Shown: positions 10,089-19,462 of the stretch, one piece after another
How the letters are laid out: every line of letters begins with the position of its first letter
Numbering within the stretch: the stretch's first letter is position 1
NCBI GenBank assembly: GCA_027943245.1
Contig: JANDJZ010000507.1
Coordinates: 1 to 32,650 of the forward strand
Length of the DNA: 32,650 bases
Source: Acanthamoeba sp. SK_2022b
Taxonomy: Eukaryota > Discosea > Longamoebia > Acanthamoebidae
Reading direction: 5' to 3'
Position numbers and translations under genes: made by a program
The notes under the pieces: model-generated
Database searches by the model: none
Seen by the model: only the letters and a program-made list of their open reading frames with translations
What the model was told of the DNA's origin: nothing

Positions 10089-12223
10089 TCATTCGAAGTC
10101 GCTAGAGGAGGCGGGCAGGTCGTGGCTTGCAGACCAGAAAAAGGTGGGCACCAGGTTGCTCATGTGCCGGTTCACAAACTCTTCGTTTTGCTGTGTCGTG
10201 TGCCGAGCCAAGAGACTAGGTCAGCAGAGGCCAAGGCCATGGCTTGGGCGAGCATGGGTACCCGTTTCACCACCTGGTCCATGCTTTGCGTGAAGTAGAT
10301 GTCCTCCGTTGTGCTAGTATCGACTGGAGGCGTGGGCGCGATCACCGGCACCATCGGGGCGTAGGGGGCGGCCACCGCGGCCGGCGCCATCATGCCCGCG
10401 CCAGCACCGTAGTAATCGGGATACGTTGGCGGCACGGCGGGCATGTACCCGCCGTATCCTCCGTAACTGTGCGACACGCCATTGGTTTCGCGGTCAGTGG
10501 CGAAGGCGGAGCGGACACGCCTCTGTCGACATGCACACATGCATACATGTGTGCGTGCTCGCGCAGTGGGTTCTCGAGTGGTGGGTACCCAGCTCCGCTA
10601 AAGGGTGCGGCTTGAGGTGCGCCCCTCGAGCCGGGGCGCCCGCCGGTTCGGCCCCAGGACAAGCGGCACGACTGTGCACCTGCGCGACCGGTTGGGTCAA
10701 CAAAACCGCATTGGAGGGCGAGGAGAGGGGGGGGGGACAGAGCTGGCCTCTTACCGATGGTCTTGCCGTGCACTCTCAGCATGGCGTTCTCGGCACAGGA
10801 GCGATGCACTAGAGCAGAGGGATCGTGGGTGAGTATGCGAGGAGAGGAGAGGGAGAGGGAGAGGGAGAGGGCCTGCTTACCAAACTGGACGAATCCACAG
10901 TTCTTGCCCGGCGGAACTCGCACGTAGACTAGCTCGCCGAACGGCATGAAATGGCTGTGCCACGAGTGAACCGCAGAAGATGAAAGAATGTCAGCGAACA
11001 GAGGGCAAGGCGGCGATGACAGCGTGCAGTAGCGCACCCCCGCAGCTCGTCTTCGCCGACCGTTGAGTCGAGATTGCCGACAAAGATCGTTGTATTCGAG
11101 GGATCGGCCTGTTCCGGCATCGGGGCCTGCTAAAATAATTATTATTATTATAAATCAATTGACACGAAGAATAAATGGCATGGCCGTCAAAGCATACAAC
11201 ACAAGCGGCCGCGCGACAAGAAAGGAGGCACTGGACGTACCCCGCCACCTCCGCCCATCGGCATTCCCATGCCCATGCCCATGCCCATTCCCATGCCCAT
11301 TCCCATGGAAGAGCTCTTTTTTGGCGTGGCCTGGCTCAGGCGAATCGCGCGACTGCCCAGCATCATGCCCTGCATCTCGGACATCGCAGAATAGCATTCC
11401 GTCTCGTCCGCGAACCGCACAAACCCGTAGCCTATACCCACGCACGCGAGGTCACGCACAGGCTGCTGGGCAACGACCATATAAAGAGCACACGCTCACG
11501 CTCACGGCGAAAGCGGCCAGACGCCCAGAGAGAGTATCACGCACCTCGAGAAGCTCCCGTGGCAGCGTCGGTGACCACCTTGGCCGATTTGACGGACCTG
11601 TACCGCGCACCAAAGCATGCCTGTAACAGAGCGCAGCCGCAGACGAGCCGGGTGAGCACACAGAGCCCACGCATGTTGGTCATTGTGGAGCGCAGGAGCA
11701 GCACCTGAAGCTGATCGTCAGAGATCTCGGGCGCCAGGTCCCCCACGAAGAGCGAAAACTCTGGTCCTGTCTCGGGGCGTCTGCAAACATCAGAAAATAT
11801 TTGATTATTAATTGAATTTAAAAAAATGAAATGAAATAAAAGTCGAATCGATCCTGCCAGAATGATCTACCTTGCCGCGATGCCAAAGGTTGCCCAGTTC
11901 AGGCGAAATGCGCGACCGACGCCAGGGATGGGCACATTGTTGAAATCGTTGAGGACACGCGCAGCCCCCTCGTGCGTCTTGAATTCGACGAAGCCGTAGC
12001 CCGCCGGCATAGCCGTAAGCTTGTCTCGTATGACTTTCACGTTGGCCACCTCGGCCGCAGATCCAAACAGGGCGCTGATGTAATTTTCATCCATCCAGCG
12101 GTCTATGTCGCCCACCCACAGCGTGCGCTTGTCTTCTTCACTTCCTCCATCGTGACCATGCTCCGCACCCATCATCATGTGGTGAGCAGGGTTCGAGTAG
12201 GTCTGTGGTCCGGCCTCATACAT
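10089..12223 (-). CDS. Three-RRM RNA-binding protein, RBP45/47-Nam8-SECp43 type
   Basis: Exons (complement): 11871-12223, 11705-11780, 11545-11620, 11241-11431, 11038-11129, 10881-10954, 10755-10808, 10589-10679, 10262-10466, 10089-10190; 437 residues. RRM1 starts RTLWVGDIDRWMDENYI and has AGYGFVEF. RRM2 has SLFVGDLAPEISDDQL and SRGYGFVRF. RRM3 has TTIFVGNLDSTVGEDEL and KNCGFVQF and ends with CRLSWGR. The order, the DENYI/DENFI motif in RRM1 and the shorter RRM3 match the plant RBP45/47, yeast Nam8 and animal SECp43 group, which bind mRNA, pre-mRNA or tRNA(Sec). A (Gly-Met)n linker encoded at about 11255-11315 joins RRM2 to RRM3. The C-terminus is Gly/Tyr/Pro/Ala-rich, then helical (SMDQVVKRQNEEFVNRHMSNL). 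An upstream ATG at 12358 would add 45 Lys/Glu-rich residues. The acceptor at 10467 has alternatives. Confidence 0.82.
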
Positions 12224-12733
12224 CGCTCGTTCAATTTGCTTTTTCTCTTTTTCTTCTTTAAATGAGTTTTTTAAAGCATTTTTCCGCCCTTGCTTCGTCT
12301 TCTCTTGCATGACAGGATCACAGGCAATGTGCAACCAGTCACGCCAATGGGCCTTCATTTCGAGTGGACACCAGAGAGGCAGTAAGTGGAGGGCTGCTTT
12401 TCACAACTATTGAAAATCTCATACGTGGCCTCACACGCCACGCACTGGCGCCATGGGCTGTTGCGCAAGGTGCGTGTTCGTCTGTGATCGGTGTTTCTGT
12501 TTCGTTGCTGGTGCCGTAAAAAACGGTGGACAGTAATTAATCTGATTACCATTCCCCCATTGGAGCTTCTGTTTTTAATTGGTACTCGCTGTTCCCCCAC
12601 TGGTGGAAACAACTGGCGTTGGGGAAGGATCGATACACCTACCACTACTCGGGCTATCACTCCGGCACGGCACCTGGCTTTCATTCTTCAGCCCACGCTT
12701 GCAGGTTCAGACGGAGGGAGCAAGAGGTTGGTC
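12224..12733. promoter_or_regulatory. Divergent intergenic region between RRM and TLC-like genes
   Basis: The two genes are transcribed away from each other from this roughly 0.5-kb stretch, so it should hold both promoters and 5' UTRs. The plus frame is open from about 12491, but the GCTTGCAG at about 12700 looks like a 5' UTR splice acceptor, so I do not treat it as coding. I see no clear TATA box. Confidence 0.35.
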
Positions 12734-14335
12734 ATGTCGAGCGGAGGTACGGCGACGCCGTGCCCTCCATTCATCTACGCGTATGACCCGCAATCGTTTT
12801 CGTTCGGGTTCATCTACAGCTTTCTGGCCTTCTACGTGGTCTTCACGGGGTTGGAGATGGGCCTCACCCACTTCTTCAAGCCCTTCCGGAAACTACCCAA
12901 ACTACAGCAACGAAACTTCTTAGTCTACGTTAGCGAACTTTTAATCACCTCCATCCTCCTCGTGCCCTGGCTCGTCTTCGGCATCTACCTCTTTGTCGGG
13001 GACGTACCAGCGGACGAGAACACCCGTCGCGGCATCGTTCTCATCGCCGTCTTCCTCGTCAATCTTTACCTCTACGAGATTGCCTACAAGATCGCCATTC
13101 CTAAATCTCTACTGCTTCACCACGTGAGCACCATGCTGCTGGTCATCCTCGCTGTCTACCGCTTCCAGTACAACGGCAAAGAGGTTTCCATACGCGGCGT
13201 CTTCACTCTCGGCCTCACGGCCCTCACCGAGCAGCCCACCTTTTTCGCACTCATCCTCTATCGTGCGAAGAAGGCCTGGTGCCTGTGGCCTCTCCTTTTC
13301 GCTGCAGTCTTTACCCTCTGCACCAAGACGGGCTTCCTTGCATGGACCATTCAAATCGTCGTTGACGGCGACGACGAGTTCTGGTACCACTTCGTTTCCG
13401 TCACTTAAGTTATGATTAATTTTTATTATTATTGTTATTATTTCTTCACAAAACAAGTCCTTATTTGCCTTAGTTCATTTATTATATCACTTGTTTTGGT
13501 CAATTACACTCAGTTTTTGTTGTTGTACGGTTGGGCTTGTGCTCGGAGTATTTCCTTTTCGCGTTTTATCTCTTTAATTCTTGTTAATTCTTCTCCGGAG
13601 CTACGTATTTCTCCCAGTGTTTGCCTCACGCTACCTCTCTTTTTCACGTGATGTGTTGTGTTTCATATCTAATTATGTCTTCATTTGCGTGTTCGTTCGC
13701 CGGGACACAAACAATCCACCAATAACTGCAGGTATTACACGTTCGGGCCTACGGCCGGTTTGCTGTTCGTGTCGCAAATCTACGGCGCCTACGTACTGGT
13801 GGCGATCTGGCGCAAGGCTCGCAAGGACCTCCGTCTCGAGCGTATCAAGCAGATGTCGGGCGGAGGCGATGACAGCGACCTGGACTCCATGGACAGCGAC
13901 GCCAAGGGGAAGGAGAACCGTCACGCCAGCGAGCGGAAGGAGCGGCGCAAGAGCGCCCTCGTCGTGATGGGAGACCGGGTGATGGGTCTGGGCGGTCAGA
14001 AGAACAAGAACAAGAACAAGAACAAGAAGCCAAGGACGAGGGATCATGATGGAAACGGCAACGGACTGAATAATGCTGAACGAGGAGAGAATGCACCTGT
14101 GCCTGCGCCTCCAGTACAAGCCCGGGATCGCACAGACTCCAGTACTTCCTCTTCTTCTCCCCCCCCCCCCTCTGTGTGTGCGTGCGTGCGCGCGCAAGCG
14201 ATGCTCATTTGATTACTTTTCTCAATAGCTGTGGGGCGCTTCATCAACGTGGTGCGAGAGCGAGGGACGAGCATAGCCGACCAAGTTGTCGAGCAGGTGC
14301 GGATAGGCGACGAGCACGTCGAGGACGTGGTCTGA
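12734..14335 (+). CDS. Multipass membrane protein, TLC-domain-like, with long charged tail
   Basis: Exons 12734-13383, 13732-14141 and 14229-14335, 388 residues. At least six hydrophobic helices are visible (FGFIYSFLAFYVVF, ELLITSILLVPWLVFGIYLF, IVLIAVFLVNLYLY, MLLVILAVYRF, LLFAAVFTLCTKTGF and, after the 348-nt AT-rich intron, TAGLLFVSQIYGAYVLVAIW). The LLHHVSTMLLVIL segment resembles the His-His region of TRAM-LAG1-CLN8 (TLC) proteins, which act in ER lipid metabolism or trafficking, so this is a family-level guess. The cytosolic tail is strongly charged, with DSDLDSMDSD, a Lys-Asn repeat (about 14001-14027) and a short helix at the end (VGRFINVVRERG). The second intron (14142-14228) contains a C10 run. 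There is no signal peptide beyond the first helix. Confidence 0.65.
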
Positions 14336-14584
14336 GTTCTTGGAGCAAGACGCGTCGCTCCGCGCACGAGGAATTCAGAAACTCGTCTCCACCAACTCAA
14401 AACAGAGAAGGTGCGTGGTAACGCTGTACCATAAAGAGATATCAGTTTACTTTCCTGTTTTGCAAGTTGCCCTTTTTGAGAAGCACGATGAACTGCAGCT
14501 GAGGTAAAAGCATTGAAACGCACCTGAGGAAGATCCGCTTCTCCCGGCTCGCTCGTGTTTGAGAGCAAGAATAATCAGTGGAGG

Positions 14585-15946
14585 ATGATGACCAAAAAGA
14601 AGAACAACGCCACTTACTCCTGGTTCGAGTCCACCATGGACAGCAATGCGTACAGGCCTGCGAGCGATTGCATCATGCTCAGTCTCAGTGAATCTAGCGA
14701 CGAGGAAAGCTACACCACTTCGTCCTCTTCTGAGGTAGGCCTTGCCTGAATTAGAAGCCGTGACCTTACCCTCCCCATCTCGTGCTGACCAAGCGGGGGC
14801 TGCTTCTAGAGTGAATTCGAGCACGACTGGCTCGACCCGTTGTGGGTTGTAGACGAAAACGAAGTGCTTGAACGGCAAGAGTGGGAATCGAAGCAAGCCC
14901 GCCTCGCCAACAAGCCAAAGGTGCCAGTAGCCACGCACAAGTGGCAGTCAACGGCACCACGGCCAACATCCTCGTCCTCTTGTTCCTCGTCCTCGTCCTC
15001 TTCTTCCTCTTCGGCCTCCACATCTCACACTCCTCCTCACGACAGCCAACTCACAACTTCAGATATATACCTCCTCGCTCAGCGAGAGCAGTGTTCCGTG
15101 GGCCTAGACCAGCGCATGTATGCTTCTACCGATGGCCTACCACGGCGCGATGGCAGCGACCTGCGTATGTCTTCGCCACCAACCACCCGCGGGTCACACA
15201 GCCCAGAGGCCGAGCGAAGGGAGGCGCGACGGGCCAAGGTCAAGCCGATCAGGCTCAGTGGCTCTTTCGCCAAGCTCCACATCTTTGACGGGTCTTCTGA
15301 CTCTACAGCGGGAGACTCAGAGGACAGCGGGGAGTTGCTACCCAAGCATGAGAACATGTCCGCCTCACAACTGCGAAGAAAACACTCCCTGGGCAAGCTC
15401 TTCGCTCCTTTCCGACGATCCACACTCCCCGGGCCATGGGTGGCACCGGGGCCAACTAGTACCACTTCACCTTCTCCTCCGGCCTCTTCGTCCGCCGCCA
15501 CCGGTTCCAGCAAGAAGTCAGCCTCACCAAACAACTCCCCACCGGTGATGGAGGCCTCGATGGCGTCCTCTTCCCTTCTGTCACCTCGAGTAGCCGTCCG
15601 CCCTGCCGCTGCGACCTTTGGCTTCTCGCTCTCCTCGCGCAGGAAGAAGGCCATGTCCCTGCGGCCACAGTCGGTCGGCCTATTCCAAGAGATGATGCAC
15701 GAGGGTTCCCTTTCAGACACGCTCCGCCCGGTCAAGGACATGGAGGATTCCCAGTCTTCTCCAGGCTCCTCGGCCGAGCTAGAGGCCTCAGTAGAGCAGA
15801 CGGTAACGAGCGGCAGCACGGGCCACAGGACGAGGAGCCGAAGTGGCTCGGGCACCAACCTGGCCGCATCGGGAGCAACAGTCAGGTCTCATACCAGGAC
15901 CATGAAGCCAGGCCTACCGGAAGCGTTTAGTAGAAAGGGATCTTGA
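14585..15946 (+). CDS. Serine-rich, mostly disordered protein of unknown function
   Basis: Exons 14585-14734 and 14810-15946, 428 residues. I do not recognise it. Near the N-terminus, acidic Ser runs (SLSESSDEESYTTSSSSE) precede an aromatic patch EFEHDWLDPLWVVDENEVLE, which is the best candidate for a folded or conserved motif. A Ser tract follows (14962-15025), then basic segments such as LRRKHSLGKLFAPFRRS and SSRRKKAMSLRP. These contain RKxS/RRxS patterns typical of AGC-kinase targets. No signal peptide, membrane helix or coiled coil is evident. The first exon is also open upstream to a non-ATG codon at 14555, so the start is uncertain and a 5' exon may exist. The function is unknown; a regulatory phosphoprotein is only a guess. 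Confidence 0.6.
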
Positions 15947-16168
15947 GCGACCACTGCAATGTAACGTATCTGGCAGTTGGCTCAAGGAAATTTTGATCAC
16001 ATCAAGATATTAACAAAAACACTCAAAAACAAACAAGGAACAGCGCCCCATACGCTTGCTACCGTTGATCCATCAGTCCTCCGCCCGAGTCGAACAGGCC
16101 CTTTTCGATTACGCGGTCGGCGATGTCATCAAGGGTAGACTTGCGCAAGTTTGGTCTCGCATGCGCTA
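15947..16168. other. Intergenic flank to the left of the transposon
   Basis: It contains the 3' end of the Ser-rich gene, an A-rich stretch (about 16008-16037) that would read as T-rich on the minus strand, and the possible minus-strand exon described separately. It ends in the TA (16167-16168) bordering the transposon. Confidence 0.4.
16059..16165 (-). pseudogene. Possible C-terminal exon cut off by the transposon
   Basis: On the minus strand this stretch reads NLRKSTLDDIADRVIEKGLFD followed by a short Gly-rich end and a TAG (complement 16059-16061), with GC-rich third positions like a real exon. A TAG acceptor lies at its 5' edge, exactly at the TA of the transposon insertion. No ATG is available in frame and an in-frame stop lies inside the transposon terminal repeat. 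It therefore must be spliced from exons on the far side of the element, must be a relic, or is coincidence. The opposite strand is also open here, which weakens the call. Confidence 0.25.
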
Positions 16169-16196
16169 TTGTCTAAACTAAGCAAATCCACCGTTT
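16169..16196 (+). repeat. Left terminal inverted repeat of the transposon
   Basis: Starts TTGTCTAAACTAAG and ends CCACCGTTT. It is the reverse complement of 19342-19369 except at one position (G versus C at base 14). The TA dinucleotide lies immediately outside. Confidence 0.9.
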
Positions 16197-16384
16197 TGCC
16201 AAGAATCAAGAAAAAAGACACAGAGCGAAGTTGGCGGAGTATGCAGAGTTTCAGTGGAAATGGGTCGAGTTTTGATATACTCCAGCTTAAACATACCACC
16301 AATAGACAACGCGTTGAGGCGGAGCGATGCGCAGGGGTTCGAATCCACTCAGGCACACTGTTGTTCACTGTTGTGAAAGAGATT

Positions 16385-17558
16385 TTATTGAATGATTCGG
16401 TCCTGAATGTTTACACATTCGTCATAAAATGCGACGATGTCTCTGTAGCGGAGCTGTGCCAGGGCACGAAAGAGAAGGTGGGGCACTGGGGTTGTAGCAT
16501 CTCGGGTGTTGTGGATGATGTTCTTCAGATACGCAAAGACCAACTCGCATGGATTAAGCTCCGGCGAGTATTTCGGGAGGAAGATAAAGTTGATGCGGAA
16601 CTCGTCGAACAGATCAACAAGCAGCTGCCACGTCTCTGCCCCGAAGTGGATAGCAGCGTTGTCCACGATGAAGAAGTCGCCCTGTACAAGACGGCCGTGC
16701 TCAATCGCGGCAATGACGAAGGCCAGAAAATCGATCTCGGAGTTCGAGTTGGTACGGATGTTAAAGTAGAATGGGGTCTGGGTGTCGGCCGGATCGAGAA
16801 GCAGGGTGAGAGAGAAGCTCTCATCGATGCCCTGACTGTTAACGAGGTAGGTGTCGGCGCCAACGGGCCCCACAACTGAGTTGTGGTAGAGGTGGCGCGA
16901 GACGAAATGCGCCTCATCGCAAAACTTGAGGCGGTAGAAGGGGAAGGTAGGTACCAGCACAACCCATTGCGCATAGTACTCGAGGTTGTCTGGCTTGTAT
17001 TTTTTTATTTGTTGAGTCGTCGGCTTCTTCCACGACCATCGCCAGCTCTGGAAGATCCGCGCGACGAAGTTCTTGCTGACATCTGCCCCTGCTCGATTGA
17101 GGAGCTCAGTGTGCCGATGCAAGTTGTACTCTGGGTGGAGGCGAACGTTGAACCAGAGTAGGCGTTGTATGGCGTGGTCGATCGTTTCGCCAAACTTGAG
17201 CCATCTGGGGCAAAAATAAAGAAAATTAATCAACATTCAAAGCAAATAACACCCGCGACGTACCGGAAGCCGCCCCATGGGCCGGAATGAAAAGATGGGT
17301 CTTCGAGCTTTGTCTGCCAATACCGCGCGATGTTACGAGTCACGTTGAAAGCCCGTGCTGCCCTTGTTGCGCCAACTTCACTGGCCAGAAGCCCAAGGGC
17401 CAGTCTTGAAACATAAAAATAAGATCTGCATGATGAGCGCGTTGTGTGACATTAGTTTGAGACTCAGGCATGATCAAAAACAAGCAAAGGTACCGTTTTT
17501 TTTCAGCATCTTGCCGCTTTCGCAACTCGCTCATTGCACAGATCAATTTGTATGGCAT
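16385..17558 (-). CDS. Transposase, IS630-Tc1/mariner superfamily (DDE)
   Basis: Exons (complement): 17494-17558, 17264-17380, 16385-17204; 333 residues. The N-terminus has a helix-turn-helix-like segment EVGATRAARAFNVTRNIARYW for repeat binding. The catalytic triad is visible: D157 in FCDEAHF, D242 in FIVDNAAIH, and E281 in YSPELNPCELVF, the classic SPxLNPxE motif. I count 38 residues between the second Asp and the Glu, against 34 in Tc1. It cuts and pastes the element at TA sites in the nucleus. The two introns (113 and 59 nt) have GTACCT and GTACGT donors and both restore frame exactly. The start is uncertain: ATG 17558 was chosen, but the frame is open to 17732, where the divergent gene begins. 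No internal stop or missing catalytic residue was seen. Confidence 0.88.
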
Positions 17559-17698
17559 GTTGTGCCTTGGTGTGTTGGTGTTGGGAGTGGCGCACAAAGC
17601 AATTTGGCGCCAAGCGGAGATAGCCAAAAAGATTACAAGTAATTTTTTGTCATGTCGCTCAGTGTTTGCGGCGCCAGAGCACATTTTCTGTTTCTTCA
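17559..17698. promoter_or_regulatory. Central divergent promoter region of the transposon
   Basis: This 140-bp gap separates the start codons of the transposase (minus) and the second transposon gene (plus), so one compact region must drive both. No TATA box is obvious. The location is inferred from gene layout only. Confidence 0.4.
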
Positions 17699-19037
17699 AT
17701 GAACCCACCCACACCCACACCTTCACTCTCAACTGTTCGTACGTACGATGAGCTTGTTCTGCTCTTCGACGGCATTGGCGACTTCAAAAAAACCGATTTT
17801 GGCTGGGTCACGTTCTCTGACGATGAGCAAATTGACCAGTTGAAGCCTAAAGCTGTTCTCCTTTGGCAAGGAGGTGGCAAGGCACCAAGTCGGTGCTCTT
17901 TTTGCCACCTACCTATGTTTGAGACACGGCGCAACGCAGTGCACACGTGCCTGTTTGCGCCATGCACCTCGTACAAGCACTGCCTTGGAGCGTACAAAGA
18001 GTGTATGTCTTTCTTTTGATTTGGTTTTTTTATCTTTTTTAGGTGTGCTGACGTCAGTGTGACAGTGCATGGTGTAGAGTTCCACGAACTCAAGCAGCAG
18101 CGGAAAGCAAATCGACAAGCTTCGGCCAAGCGCAAATTGGAAGCGAAGCGCAAGGATGCTGAAGTCAAGAAGCAAAGGAAAGACGATCTCGCGCTGCGGA
18201 TGAATCGGCTCTCTTCATTCAGCCACCGAGTCGGTGAAGAGACAGCAAACGATGTCTTCACCGAGACGGTTAGTGACCTCCGCAGTGAATCTATTGAGCT
18301 GCAGGAGGAGCATGCCGCAGCGGAAGAACATCTACGTTCGCTCATCCAGTCCGGCAAGGGCAAGGGCGACCAGAACCCGGCGTACGACAGAACTCGCGGT
18401 CGCATTCTTCATCTTAAAGATGAGCTGCGACAGGTACTAGCGCCCAAGCAGTCTTACTATTCGCCCCCAGCAGGCACAAGTCGAGTGGCGCGTATCACCC
18501 AGGCTCCGGCCTCGCCACGCGCATATCTGCAACGCCAACGACCAGCACTCGAGACCTTCTCCAGTGAGCAGCTGGAGGCGCTAAAGCAGCAAGATGAAGA
18601 CGAAATTCAGTACGCCTGCTCTCTTTTGCTTTCATCGCTTTTCATCTGCCTGCTCAATTACACCAATTACAGTGAGATTGATCAATTGCTCGCCTTGCGC
18701 GTGACGCACTACAACGATGATCAGCTCCGTCGCCATTTTCTGCGATTGCAAAAGGAGATGCAACGTCGATTTGACTTTGCAGAGGAAGGTACCTATCCTG
18801 TGGCCACTCTCTTGTCCTCCCGTGCCAGCCAACTGACCCATCTCTGCCACAGACAGACGTGGCACACAGCGCTCAGGTGGGCGCCCAAGTGAAGATGAAG
18901 AAGAGCAGTTGCGCACTCCTCCTTTGGCCACCAGCGGCTCTACCATCACAACGACAACGACGACCACCACGACAAGAAGCGGCCAAGCCCAGTGCCAGTG
19001 GCCGCCGCTTGACCCGGTCACCCTTTTTCTGGAATAG
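17699..19037 (+). CDS. Second gene of the transposon: Cys/His-cluster and coiled-coil protein, unknown function
   Basis: Exons 17699-17991, 18043-18609, 18673-18788 and 18853-19037 give 386 residues ending at TAG 19035-19037. Three short introns (51, 63, 64 nt) are pyrimidine-rich before AG and restore one frame. The N-terminal region (about residues 60-100) has a Cys/His cluster: CSFC, then HTCLFAPC, then HC...C, consistent with a zinc-binding fold. A very basic Lys/Arg/Ala helix follows (about 115-150), then long charged coiled-coil helices (ELQEEHAAAEEHLRSL; EIDQLLALRV...LRRHFLRLQKEMQRRF). The C-terminus is acidic, then a Thr tract. I do not recognise the family. It has none of the motifs of a tyrosine recombinase or kinase. 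It may be a DNA-binding partner of the transposase or a captured host gene. The first intron could be drawn differently by a few bases. Confidence 0.7.
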
Positions 19038-19341
19038 TTTTTTTTCCGTACCAGTAAATTATTTTCTTCTTGAAATCAGGCGCAGCTTTTTTCTGTAATT
19101 TTAATGAACGGTCCGGCATGTGGGGAGGATTTCATACTAAATTTCTTGACCTCCGTGTCATTTCCATTTGACAATAGCGTTGAATTTTAAACGAAATCAT
19201 TGCATCTCCATGCTGCTGCGATTGGTTGAGAAACCGTTTTTTCATTGGCCAACAGCTACTCCGCATTTTCACTTGGCTGTCGTTGATGGAACTGCCACGT
19301 CATGCTGACCATCCAGTTTTTTTGCAGCCAAAAAGCTGTCT

Positions 19342-19369
19342 AAACGGTGGATTTGGTTAGTTTAGACAA
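19342..19369 (-). repeat. Right terminal inverted repeat of the transposon
   Basis: Reverse complement of 16169-16196 with one mismatch, followed by TA at 19370-19371. A second short inverted pair lies here: GTCTAAAC at 19339-19346 and GTTTAGAC at 19360-19367. Confidence 0.9.
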
Positions 19370-19462
19370 TATCGGGCACAAACAAAAACAAAAACAAAAA
19401 CAAACCAAAGCAAAACCAAAGCAAATCCAAAAAACAGAAAACAGAAAACGAACACAGAAAAG
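19370..19462 (+). promoter_or_regulatory. Leader of the DCAF6-like gene, between transposon and start codon
   Basis: An A/C-rich stretch made of repeated CAAAA-type units, with no coding signal. It looks like a 5' UTR. The upstream promoter would then lie inside, or have been displaced by, the transposon. Confidence 0.4.

Larger units (their letters stand above)
16169..19369. mobile_element. Tc1/mariner-class DNA transposon carrying a transposase and a second gene (3.2 kb)
   Basis: The ends are 28-bp perfectly inverted repeats with one mismatch (16169-16196 and 19342-19369), each bordered on the outside by TA (16167-16168 and 19370-19371). TA is the target duplicated by Tc1/mariner elements. 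Inside are an intact spliced DDE transposase on the minus strand (16385-17558) and an intact spliced gene on the plus strand (17699-19037). The two are transcribed divergently from a central 140-bp gap. Both genes lack premature stops in the spliced models and the ends are nearly identical, so the insertion looks recent and may be active. About 215 bp separate the left repeat from the transposase stop, and about 305 bp separate the second gene from the right repeat. Typical Tc1/mariner elements are 1.3-2.4 kb with one gene, so this one is long. Confidence 0.85.

Noticed and set aside
12491..12733. N-terminal extension of the TLC-like protein
   Set aside because: The frame is open, but the sequence is not protein-like and contains a probable 5' UTR splice acceptor. 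ATG 12734 gives a sensible start.
15079..15858. Minus-strand open frame of 259 codons opposite the Ser-rich gene
   Set aside because: It lies wholly within the plus-strand exon with no domain or start context, and GC-rich exons here commonly leave the antisense strand open.
16230..16360. tRNA-like sequence: perfect B box GGTTCGAATCC at 16336-16346 with a TGGCGGAG A-box-like match upstream
   Set aside because: The A-to-B distance is about 100 nt, the T stem has a mismatch, and the putative acceptor arms do not pair. No anticodon arm could be drawn, so no tRNA is called.
17699..19037. Second transposon gene as a tyrosine recombinase or kinase, as in ciliate Tec elements
   Set aside because: None of the catalytic motifs of those families is visible. 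The protein is dominated by a Cys/His cluster and coiled coils.
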